In this document: piece after piece, positions 14,238-21,834 of the stretch
Numbering within the stretch: the first letter of the stretch is position 1
How the letters are laid out: every line of letters starts with the position of its first letter
DNA from: a virus
Length of the DNA stretch: 21,834 nt
Virus record (IMG/VR): IMGVR_UViG_3300020172_005612
Location: 1-21,834 of that record
Reading direction: 5' to 3' (one strand)
The notes under the pieces: model-generated
Told to the model about the DNA's origin: nothing
What the model saw: the letters and a program-made list of their open reading frames with translations, nothing else
Databases searched by the model: none
Position numbers and translations under genes: made by a program

Positions 14238-17200
14238 ATGAAGAGTTTTTACGAATTTTATAGAAAACTACAAGCAGATAAACTTTTCGAACAAGTTGGT
14301 GGCGCACAACAAATGCCTCCTATGGCTCCTCCAGCCCCCGGAATGATGCCTCCCGCTCCTCCTACAGGAGGACTGCCTCCCTTGGCTCCCCCTACAGGTA
14401 TGCCGCCTGCTATGCCTATGGCTGCTGCAGATATGAATATGCCTGCAGAGGCTTTGGGGGATGAAAATGTAGATTCAGTAGAAGGAATAGACACTACTAC
14501 ACCTGAAGGAATGGTTCACCAAAGCATAATTGACATACAAAGTGCCATCGAAATGGCCAAAGAAGGTGGCACTAACCTTGATAAAAACGATCTGCAAGTA
14601 TTATCAGATATTGCTGATATGATCAAAACAAACCTTGATAAAGCTAGTGGCAAAGCAGCACCTCTAGGAGACATGGAATCACCTCCAGAAGAAGGAATGG
14701 CTGCTCCTGAAGGGCCTCCTATTGGCGATCAAGCCATGATGATGGGAGCAGCCCCCGATATGGGATCTATGCCTCCTGCTACACCTCCTGCTCCTATGGC
14801 TATGCCAAATGAATCCTATGTATATTCAGAAGCTGTAACTGGCGACTCTTTCAATTTTGACAATGTTAGACTAGCTTGGGGGCAAGTACAGGTTGATGCA
14901 GGCAAGCAAAAAGGAATTTTTAGCTGCCAGAAAGAACAACCCTATGACCCTTCTAGGTTTTGGAGTATTTTTTCACACCCAGAAGACGAAACATATGTAA
15001 TGGTACAAAGACTAGCAGTAACCCAAGATGGCAAAATTGACGGTCCTCCAGTTTTGGACGCAAAAGGAAGACCTGTATACAAAACCGTAAGAAAAGTAGT
15101 TAGAAAACCTGTAGTAGATTATATTGCTCCTGGCCTTCCAAGAAAAAGTGTTTTTGTAAATAAAGAGACAGGAAGAGAGTGGGAGAAACACATTCTTATT
15201 GCTCCTATGAAAGGTGTAAAAGGTGTAAGATCAGATCCCGCTACACATAAAAATGTTTACAAAAATATTGAGACAGGAGAGTTCCACAGCCAACCAAAAG
15301 TTGTGTCTCCTACTTTATCATTCCACAAGCCAAATCAACCTCAGCCTGGCGTTTTGGCATCAAAAAATCTGCTTACTAAAGTTAATGATTGGAAACCTTT
15401 CATAGATTCAGACAATCAATTATCACTATCACAATCTATTGGGGTTAGTGAAGCCTGTTTCAACATGAAAATGATTGAAAGAATGATTTATTGTGGCTGG
15501 ATCAAACCCGATTACATTAATACATTCTTTGTTAAACTTGAAAAAGACAAGCATCTTTCAAAACATCACGCAGCAGATGAGTATTTTAAGATACCATGCT
15601 ATATCAACAAAGCAAGCCTTGGCAAGTACAACTACAATCTAGCCAAAAAAGAAAAAGAACTTACCGACATGAAATCTCAAGTTATTGATGAACTTAATCA
15701 ATATGTTGAAGCTATTCTTGATCCAGAAAACAAATTTGGCACATATGCTAAGAATCTTGCAAAAGATCTTGAAGGCAAAATGGCTAATTTTGATTCAGAT
15801 GAGGTAGGAGCTACAGCAGCTTTCAAGCGTCTTATGTTTGCTATGGCAAACAGACATAAAGTTCAGGACATAGCAAAAAGTATAAGTCCAGAAGCCATGA
15901 GACTTGTTGATGAAAAAGAAAGATCAATTCCACAGCTTATTGAAAAAATAAAACGAGAAGAAAACATTCCTCTTCATCTTGATAATGCAATCATGTTAGT
16001 TGACAACGAAGTCTGTGATGCTGCTGGATTCTCTCATCCCCAACTAGTTGCAGGCCAAGCTCCAGATCTTCCTACATTCAAAGCAGGAGAAGACATAATT
16101 GGATACGGCGATGACGAAGAAGAAGATGTAGAAACAATTGTCGAAAGACGCATGAAAGTAATTAAAAAGCTTTATCCTGCCAAGAAGTATCCAAGAGAAG
16201 AATACATAGGACCAGATCCAGACAATCCTGATAAAACCAAGCTTCTGCCAGACCATATTAAGATAAGAGTAAAAACTCTTGCTGGCAAGGATGGTTTGAA
16301 AAAGAAAGTTTACCTCGTAATAAATCAAAAGACTGGCCAGCCTGTAATGCCTCTAAAAGTTTATATCCCTTACACTGGCGATCCAGCAAAAGATAAAGAT
16401 ATAAAAGATTTGAATAATGCATATTCAAGCGCCACAAACTTTGAGTATGATCAATTAGTCAAAAAACTAAAAGATGTCGATGCTTTAAAAAATGTAAATA
16501 AATTGTTCAAAACAGTAAGTGGCGAAGAATCTAAACAAAAAGAACTTGAGAAGCTTTCAGATCCATTCTTCTATAGAGATTATCCAAATTACCCCGCTTT
16601 CATGAGAGAGCTTACTGATATGGTTGGAGCACAAAAACCAGATGAATCTAAAGAAGAATTTGAAAATAGGAAGAAAAAAGCTTCAGACGCTCTTGCTAGG
16701 AAATATGAACTTGGAATTTATAGTCCAGCATATGCTACTGTTCTAGCAACAGACCCTGAAGATGAATTCGTATGGAGTCCTCAGTATGATGAAGACAGTC
16801 CACTACTACGCTCCCAAGAAGCTGGTACTGTAAAAGTTACGGCTGGTCCTAGTTTAACCAGACCAGATATGACACAGCCTGAAGAAATGAAATCTCCAGC
16901 GCCTGCACGAACAAAAGAGAAAAAGCCTAAAAAGCAAAAAACAAAAATTGCTTCTAAAAAAGTTGCAGACACATCATCCACCACTCCACAAGAAGAGCCC
17001 ACAATACCTGAGTTCAAAACTGAGGAAGAAGCTTGGGAAGCAGTGCAGAACTACGAAGCTACTATAAAAAATATTTTAGACCAAATGGACGAATTAAGAA
17101 AATCGATTCGACCCCAAAATGACGAAGACTCCAAGTATTTAAAAATGCAAACTGCTTTTGTTAAAGATTTAAAGGAAAAAAACCCCACAGCAGGTTACGA

Positions 17201-17405
17201 CGAAATATATAAAGCCCCACAGTATCTTGAATTACAAAAACAAAGAGATGCTATAGAAAAAGAAATAGCACCAACTAAAGCTAAAATTGATGCGCTAAAA
17301 AAACGTCCAGAAGTAGAAAAACTTAATAGGTTACAAACTGCTTGGACTACACTTTGGAGAGCAAAAAAAGAAAAAGAAAAGGCTCAAGAAGATAAGGGAA
17401 AATAA
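14238..17405 (+). CDS. Large protein of unknown function (1055 residues) with capsid-targeting-like N-terminus
   Basis: The N-terminus MKSFYEFYRKLQADKLFE-Q ends in LFE (16-18). Residues about 24-68 and 145-190 are Pro/Met/Gly/Ala-rich. Between them lies a helical module (HQSIIDIQSAIEMAKEGG, then LDKNDLQVLSDIADMIKTNL) like that of the previous gene. Residues about 200-330 form a folded mixed region (FNFDNVRLAWGQVQVDAG). Residues about 400-640 are mainly helical, and residues about 640-760 are basic (KKLYPAKKYPREEY). Residues about 894-910 are a Lys-rich linker, and about 927-1055 are a probable coiled coil rich in Lys and Glu. No recognised catalytic motif or signal peptide. The ribosome site AGGTGA precedes the ATG. 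It is transcribed together with the 193- and 274-residue genes. Likely a virion protein. Confidence 0.8.
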   Translation: MKSFYEFYRKLQADKLFEQVGGAQQMPPMAPPAPGMMPPAPPTGGLPPLAPPTGMPPAMPMAAADMNMPAEALGDENVDSVEGIDTTTPEGMVHQSIIDIQSAIEMAKEGGTNLDKNDLQVLSDIADMIKTNLDKASGKAAPLGDMESPPEEGMAAPEGPPIGDQAMMMGAAPDMGSMPPATPPAPMAMPNESYVYSEAVTGDSFNFDNVRLAWGQVQVDAGKQKGIFSCQKEQPYDPSRFWSIFSHPEDETYVMVQRLAVTQDGKIDGPPVLDAKGRPVYKTVRKVVRKPVVDYIAPGLPRKSVFVNKETGREWEKHILIAPMKGVKGVRSDPATHKNVYKNIETGEFHSQPKVVSPTLSFHKPNQPQPGVLASKNLLTKVNDWKPFIDSDNQLSLSQSIGVSEACFNMKMIERMIYCGWIKPDYINTFFVKLEKDKHLSKHHAADEYFKIPCYINKASLGKYNYNLAKKEKELTDMKSQVIDELNQYVEAILDPENKFGTYAKNLAKDLEGKMANFDSDEVGATAAFKRLMFAMANRHKVQDIAKSISPEAMRLVDEKERSIPQLIEKIKREENIPLHLDNAIMLVDNEVCDAAGFSHPQLVAGQAPDLPTFKAGEDIIGYGDDEEEDVETIVERRMKVIKKLYPAKKYPREEYIGPDPDNPDKTKLLPDHIKIRVKTLAGKDGLKKKVYLVINQKTGQPVMPLKVYIPYTGDPAKDKDIKDLNNAYSSATNFEYDQLVKKLKDVDALKNVNKLFKTVSGEESKQKELEKLSDPFFYRDYPNYPAFMRELTDMVGAQKPDESKEEFENRKKKASDALARKYELGIYSPAYATVLATDPEDEFVWSPQYDEDSPLLRSQEAGTVKVTAGPSLTRPDMTQPEEMKSPAPARTKEKKPKKQKTKIASKKVADTSSTTPQEEPTIPEFKTEEEAWEAVQNYEATIKNILDQMDELRKSIRPQNDEDSKYLKMQTAFVKDLKEKNPTAGYDEIYKAPQYLELQKQRDAIEKEIAPTKAKIDALKKRPEVEKLNRLQTAWTTLWRAKKEKEKAQEDKGK

Positions 17406-17406
17406 A

Positions 17407-18231
17407 ATGAATTTTAGAGATCATTTAATAAAAGAAGAACAACAAATACTAGCAGACTTCATAAACTTTTGTGAAGCCAATAATCTTCCAGTCACTATGG
17501 AGTCTGTTACTGTATACAATGAATTCTTAAGTAAAATGGGGCAAGGTGCCCGTAGAGCTTTAGTCGGTGCAACATTACCATTTCTTATGTGGCAAACTGG
17601 CACCGCTACTGCTCAAAATGCTAGAGGAAAATCTGCTACTCCAGCTCAAAAACCAGTAGCTGCTATGGCGCAAAAAGCAGAAATTGCTGGCGTAAAGAAA
17701 ATGGATATGGCTTTAAAAAACTGGAAAGCTGTAAACACTTATTCAACTTTAGTTACAAGAGAAAAAGAATCAGATCTAAGTAAGACTGGCATGCGTAGTG
17801 GAAAAGGAATGCCATATAAAATTATATTTGGCGGATCAAAAGAACATATGTATCACCAAAATGCTTTTGGTGTAAAATCTGATTTTGATTTCAGCAAAAT
17901 AAAAAGAACACAAAATTCAAACCCTGATTGGAGATACATTCCTGCTCTTAACAAATTTGTTAGTTTAAAAGATTTGCAAGATAGTGATTCTCCGCTCGAA
18001 GTTCATTTACATGATTCTTTTGATGGCGAAGAACAAGGAACTGTTGGAGAATTTTTTGGCATGCAACAACATGAGCTAGAAGATCTTTTTTCACAAGGTC
18101 TAGTGCCTATTCAAAAAGCTCCCAAAATGCAAAATACACCAGACTCACCTCTTCGTGGTTTGCCAAAAGCAGAAACAGATCCAAGTAAAATTCCTGATGC
18201 ACCAAAACAATATAAGCCGGATGTATACTAA
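17407..18231 (+). CDS. Protein of unknown function with targeting-like N-terminus and internal signal-like segment (274 residues)
   Basis: The gene starts one base after the stop of the 1055-residue gene, with AAGGGA as ribosome site. The N-terminus MNFRDHLIKE-EQQ has IKE at 8-10 and closely resembles T4 internal protein III (MKTYQEFIAE). Residues about 44-71 read like a bacterial signal or membrane segment: Met44, RR at 49-50, hydrophobic ALVGATLPFLMW, then TATA before Gln70. Residues about 75-100 are Ala/Lys-rich. The middle (residues about 120-220) is mixed alpha/beta with GMPYKIIFGGSKEHMY and a HLHDSF motif. The last 45 residues are Pro/Lys-rich. I recognise no family. The hydrophobic segment could be membrane-active after ejection, or fortuitous. 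Confidence 0.75.
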   Translation: MNFRDHLIKEEQQILADFINFCEANNLPVTMESVTVYNEFLSKMGQGARRALVGATLPFLMWQTGTATAQNARGKSATPAQKPVAAMAQKAEIAGVKKMDMALKNWKAVNTYSTLVTREKESDLSKTGMRSGKGMPYKIIFGGSKEHMYHQNAFGVKSDFDFSKIKRTQNSNPDWRYIPALNKFVSLKDLQDSDSPLEVHLHDSFDGEEQGTVGEFFGMQQHELEDLFSQGLVPIQKAPKMQNTPDSPLRGLPKAETDPSKIPDAPKQYKPDVY

Positions 18232-18244
18232 CTAATATAGAAGT

Positions 18245-19240
18245 ATGAAACCTATAGGCCCAAATGTTAATAGTTATGGTAAATCTCTTAACGACTTTAA
18301 GGAGTTGTCTCCCCAAGATCGTTCAGAGAATATTGATCCACCACCAGGTTATTGTGAACAGCCTCCAGATAATCAAAACAATCAAAATATCTCGCCTCCT
18401 AGCGATTGGAATTTTGACACTTTAGTAATTAACAAAACAGGCAATGGAAGTCAAAACAATTGTGACCCTATGCAAACGGGGCAAATTGTTAATGATTTAA
18501 ATCCGCCGAATAGAAACACAATATACAGATATTCAAAATCAATTCGTGGATGTGATGAAGCTGTAATGGATTTGTTTAGAAATTTAGTAATTATAGACGA
18601 AGACGGAAAAGCTTTACCTGTGCCAGTTATATGGGCAACACAAGAAAGAGCAGTAGCAGCAGTAGTACAAGACAATGTAAGAAAAGATGATACACTTGTA
18701 GTTGATCGTATTAAATTACCTATGCTTGCAATCAGTTCAACTGAATTTAATTTTAATCAAGATCGATACACATATCATCAAGCAATTAGTTTTATGAAAG
18801 ACACAGATGGCAAGCCTGCATTTTATACTTCTGAAAAATACAAAATGGATACTGTATTTGGAGTTGCTAGAGGCATACCAATAGATGTTGGATATACTTT
18901 ATATGCATGGACCATGCAATTAGAAGATATGAACCAAATACTAGAGCAAATAGTTACTAAATTTAGTCCTGTAGCATATATAAAAGTGAGAGGAGTCAAT
19001 TGGGAAGTTCCAGTAAAGTTAACATCTATTGCTAACAATCTTGAAACAGAACCAGGAGATCAAGCTCTCAGAGTAATTAAGTTTCAGTTCGGCCTAACAG
19101 CAGAAACATATGTTGCTCAACCCATTAGAAGAGAAAAAACTGTTCTATCTACTAGGGTTGAAATTGGTGATGCTGCCGCCGACGAAAATATTACTGAGAT
19201 AATTGCAAGAATAGAAGAAACAGTTAAGGAGATTGGATGA
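18245..19240 (+). CDS. T4 gp15-like tail terminator / tail sheath stabilisation protein
   Basis: 331 residues. The N-terminal 90 residues are Pro/Asn-rich and probably flexible. Residues about 90-300 match the T4 gp15 plan: YRYSKSIRGCDEAVMDLFRN, then ALPVPVIWATQERAVAA, an LPMLAIS strand, and YTLYAWTMQLEDMNQILEQI with TKFSPV. The corresponding T4 gp15 features are the YELSIFTRYEDDMFQIVEQI helix and the preceding LPRI strand. A gp15-type hexamer caps the tail tube and sheath and binds the neck. The N-terminal extension is not in T4 gp15. The ATG is only 13 bases after the previous stop and has a weak AGAAG ribosome site. Stop TGA overlaps the next ATG. Its place just before the sheath gene agrees with this role. 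Confidence 0.8.
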   Translation: MKPIGPNVNSYGKSLNDFKELSPQDRSENIDPPPGYCEQPPDNQNNQNISPPSDWNFDTLVINKTGNGSQNNCDPMQTGQIVNDLNPPNRNTIYRYSKSIRGCDEAVMDLFRNLVIIDEDGKALPVPVIWATQERAVAAVVQDNVRKDDTLVVDRIKLPMLAISSTEFNFNQDRYTYHQAISFMKDTDGKPAFYTSEKYKMDTVFGVARGIPIDVGYTLYAWTMQLEDMNQILEQIVTKFSPVAYIKVRGVNWEVPVKLTSIANNLETEPGDQALRVIKFQFGLTAETYVAQPIRREKTVLSTRVEIGDAAADENITEIIARIEETVKEIG

Positions 19241-19473
19241 TTGAAATTAAAAATGTGAAAAGGCAACCCATACAAATAATTGTAAGATCAAGAAAATCTC
19301 CAAAACAATTCACAGTCTTGCATCTTCCAGGGATAGGAAATGAAAAAAATATTTTTTATTTAGAAGAAGAGAGAGCAACTGAATATATAAAGAGAGCAGA
19401 AAAATCTGGTCATATAAAAACCAGACTTGTAGCAAATACATTTGGAACAGGAGAAAAACATGGCAATTCTTAA
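19237..19473 (+). CDS. Small protein of unknown function (78 residues) upstream of the sheath gene
   Basis: The start overlaps the gp15-like stop (ATGA) and has AAGGAG 5 bases upstream. The 3' end overlaps the sheath start by 14 bases, so translation of all three is coupled. The protein is basic with beta-strands near the N-terminus (PIQIIVRSRKSPKQFTVLHL) and a helix at about 44-58 (EEERATEYIKRAEKSG). No family is recognised. Its place between tail terminator and sheath suggests a tail assembly accessory. Confidence 0.7.
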   Translation: MIEIKNVKRQPIQIIVRSRKSPKQFTVLHLPGIGNEKNIFYLEEERATEYIKRAEKSGHIKTRLVANTFGTGEKHGNS

Positions 19474-21834
19474 GGGTTTTCCACCTTCTAATACGATCAG
19501 TCCCAGTGTACGCATCACTGAGAAAGATCTAACATCTCTTGCAACAGCCCCTTCGGTTAATAATATTGGTATCGTAGGATATGCTTCTAAGGGACCAATC
19601 AATGTTCCAACTTTAGTAACCGACATTTCTAGCTTGCAAAGAATTTTCGGAAACCCACATCCAGCAACAACAACTCCCTACTTGATTTATGCTGCACAAA
19701 ATGCACTAATTACAAGTAGCGCAGTCTATGTCGTTCGTGTAGCTGACCAAGATATTCTTAGTCCTACATATGCTAAAACTGCCACTGTTGATATTCCTGC
19801 TGCCGGAAGTGTCATTGAAGTTGAAGGCGATCAAGATGGCGATTTCAACTTTACACAAGACACTTACTTTCGCTGGAAGCTCAATGGTGTAGAAAGCGAC
19901 AAGATTCTTGTTGTTCTAAAAGATGACTCTAGACCATCTCCTGATACTGGCGATCCTTACAACGCTGCTGATTTGGTCGAAACACTCAATTCTCAACTAG
20001 ACTTTGATGTTGACGGCATCGAATTCTTCGTTGGTTCAACAGGCTCAAATGTTGGCATTCGTACAACTTGGGCATATGGACCGAACGCCTCACTTGAATT
20101 TATGGGTATCGAGAGTTCCCTAGTAGGTGGCACAACATCTGCCACAAATAATCTACTAGGCCTTGGTAACGCTATGGAGCCAGCCAGTCTTGTAGGAACA
20201 GTAACAAAATATCCAAATAATGTTTACACACCTCCCGGTCGTTGGGACTTCCATGCTGTAACAAACTTCTTCATCGATGTTGTTGTTGATGGAACAGGCA
20301 ATACATCTATAGATAATATTGTTCAAACTGTAGATCTTTCTGCTTTGGAAGGTGCCGACTATAACATTACAAACATCATCACTGAAATCAACGATCAAAT
20401 TGCCAATCTTCCCGGTGGATTTGTAGCAGTTGCTAATGCAGGCGCTGTTGAACTAAAGACTACAATTAACGGCAGAAACGGTCGTTTAAGCGTTAAAAAT
20501 AATGGTGACGGACCTGTAATTCTAGGCCTAACAAACCCAGTTAGTGGAGTTGCAACATACAACCCAGTCGTAGGCGTAAGTCCTGCTGGGGCTTCTGATG
20601 ACACAGATCCATTTGATTTTGGACTTCTCACAGGACCAACCAACACTACTGACGCTATTTCTTTAACAATTAATGCAGACAGCCCCGGCATCGAAGGAAA
20701 CTCGACTCAGGTCGTTGTTACAAATTATGACGGCGGCACATTTAGCATCTCTGTGTACAGCGAAGGCAGCCAAGTTGAAGTATTTGGCAACTTGACCAAG
20801 AATGTTGCTTCCCGTTATTATGTTGAAACATATGTAAATCTTCTTAGCAACTATATTCGTGTTGTAGATAACACAGATGTAAATGCTCCTCCACAAAACA
20901 GTGTTGCCACCGGAGTTTCTTTAGTAGGCGGCACAGATGGTGTTCCAACTGATCCAGATGATTATGACAACGTACTAATAGGCAGTCCTCTTCTAGATAC
21001 TGGTCTTTACGCTTTTAGCGAACCAGAGTATACAGATATTGGACTTCTAGCCGCCCCCGGCCAATCTTCTACAGATGTTGTTCTTAAATTGATTGATGTT
21101 TGCCAAAACTATCGCCAAGATTGTTTGGCTATCATCGATCCTCCAAGCGACATGCCTCCAAGTGAAATAGTAATGTGGCAAAATGGTGCTCACCCATTAA
21201 ACAACGTCAGATTTGATTCTGACTTTGCTGCCCTCTACTGGCCTTGGGTTGTTGTAAGAGATACTTATAACAACATGAATGTTACAGTTCCACCAAGCGG
21301 TGCTGCTCTAGCTACAATTGTCAGAAGTGATACTCTAGGATATCCTTGGTTAGCTCCTGCTGGTCTCACTAGAGGAATTGTTCCAGGCATATTAGATGTT
21401 GCCTACAGCCCAACTCTAGCTCAGAGAGACCAGATGTATGGCTTCCAAAATGCAATCAATCCAATTATCAGCTTCCCTGATGTTGGAGACTTTGTTATCT
21501 GGGGACAAAAAACACTTCAGAGAAGACCCTCTGCTCTTGACAGAGTCAATGTACGCAGAATGATGTTTTTCATAGAGAAAAACATACGCATTCAAGCTCG
21601 CAACTTAATATTTGAACCAAACACCTCGGCTGTAAGAGCTAAGTTCATTAGTCTTGCTCGCACAATACTAGATGGCGTTCAAATTAATCAAGGAATATAT
21701 GATTATTTCATCAAGTGTGATGCAGAACTAAACACACCAGATGTAATTGACAGAAATGAACTAAGAGCAAGAATAGGTGTCCAGCCTACAAGAGCAATAG
21801 AATTCGTATTTATTGAATTCTCTCTACATAGAAC
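19460..21834 (+). CDS. Tail sheath protein (T4 gp18-like; partial at the right edge)
   Basis: 791 codons are visible with no stop, and the end is close because the gp18-type C-terminal strands are already present (RAIEFVFIEFSLHR). The N-terminus (MAILKGFPPSNTISPSVRI) and NNIGIVGYASKGPINVPTLV are typical of sheath N-termini. Residues about 530-620 have QNYRQDCLAIIDPPSD and ALYWPWVVVRD, and then GYPWLAPAGLTRGIV and NPIISFPDVGDFVIWGQKT. Residues about 690-780 carry RVNVRRMMFFIEKNI and NTPDVIDRNELRARI. The middle (about 110-500) is beta-rich and contains extra domains compared with T4 gp18 (659 residues). Contractile sheath subunits surround the tail tube and shorten to drive injection. The ribosome site AGGAG lies inside the preceding gene. 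Confidence 0.93.
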   Translation, partial: MAILKGFPPSNTISPSVRITEKDLTSLATAPSVNNIGIVGYASKGPINVPTLVTDISSLQRIFGNPHPATTTPYLIYAAQNALITSSAVYVVRVADQDILSPTYAKTATVDIPAAGSVIEVEGDQDGDFNFTQDTYFRWKLNGVESDKILVVLKDDSRPSPDTGDPYNAADLVETLNSQLDFDVDGIEFFVGSTGSNVGIRTTWAYGPNASLEFMGIESSLVGGTTSATNNLLGLGNAMEPASLVGTVTKYPNNVYTPPGRWDFHAVTNFFIDVVVDGTGNTSIDNIVQTVDLSALEGADYNITNIITEINDQIANLPGGFVAVANAGAVELKTTINGRNGRLSVKNNGDGPVILGLTNPVSGVATYNPVVGVSPAGASDDTDPFDFGLLTGPTNTTDAISLTINADSPGIEGNSTQVVVTNYDGGTFSISVYSEGSQVEVFGNLTKNVASRYYVETYVNLLSNYIRVVDNTDVNAPPQNSVATGVSLVGGTDGVPTDPDDYDNVLIGSPLLDTGLYAFSEPEYTDIGLLAAPGQSSTDVVLKLIDVCQNYRQDCLAIIDPPSDMPPSEIVMWQNGAHPLNNVRFDSDFAALYWPWVVVRDTYNNMNVTVPPSGAALATIVRSDTLGYPWLAPAGLTRGIVPGILDVAYSPTLAQRDQMYGFQNAINPIISFPDVGDFVIWGQKTLQRRPSALDRVNVRRMMFFIEKNIRIQARNLIFEPNTSAVRAKFISLARTILDGVQINQGIYDYFIKCDAELNTPDVIDRNELRARIGVQPTRAIEFVFIEFSLHR

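Noticed and set aside
19360-20896. Minus-strand open frames of 77-98 codons in the sheath region
   Set aside because: The sheath frame on the plus strand is well supported by family motifs, so these are shadows.

Overview
The window is part of the virion-assembly region of a contractile-tailed, T4-like (myovirus-type) bacteriophage. It is AT-rich, densely coded, and has short gaps and several stop/start overlaps. The phage assignment rests on a nearly complete tail sheath protein at the right end, a T4 gp15-type tail terminator just before it, a T4 gp13-type neck/adaptor protein on the opposite strand, a probable gp14-type neck protein, and a very long repetitive tail fibre at the left end. 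No terminase, portal, capsid, integrase or replication gene is present. The host cannot be read from the structural genes. A cyanobacterial-looking IS200/IS605-type RNA remnant at about 4.57-4.80 kb is the only, weak, host hint.

Layout: 1-5751 is a leftward block: a repetitive fibre open at the left edge, a small beta-rich virion protein, a circularly permuted NlpC/P60-like (YiiX-type) cysteine amidase, a class I SAM-dependent methyltransferase, then a 373-base gap with three GC-rich hairpins, then the gp13-like neck protein. A 43-base divergent gap leads to the rightward block. This holds a 990-residue protein of unknown function and an 83-residue protein, interrupted by one leftward gene (9034-9651). 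It continues with a beta-rich virion protein, a 97-residue ORF that stops at an in-frame TAA followed by a long open frame, the gp14-like protein, two related Pro/Met/Gly-rich proteins (193 and 1055 residues), a 274-residue protein, the gp15-like terminator, a 78-residue protein and the tail sheath.

How they work together: gp13-, gp14- and gp15-like proteins together would join the filled head to the contractile tail; the sheath supplies contraction and the fibre host recognition. The large unrecognised proteins between them are candidates for internal or ejected virion proteins. Four of these ORFs start with a short aromatic/basic helix ending in [L/I]-x-E, which resembles the T4 capsid-targeting sequence and gp21 prohead-protease cleavage site.

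Points most worth checking: those shared N-termini, the interrupted 10102-13059 frame, the omega-RNA-like element with no TnpB nearby, and the mosaic repeat structure of the fibre.
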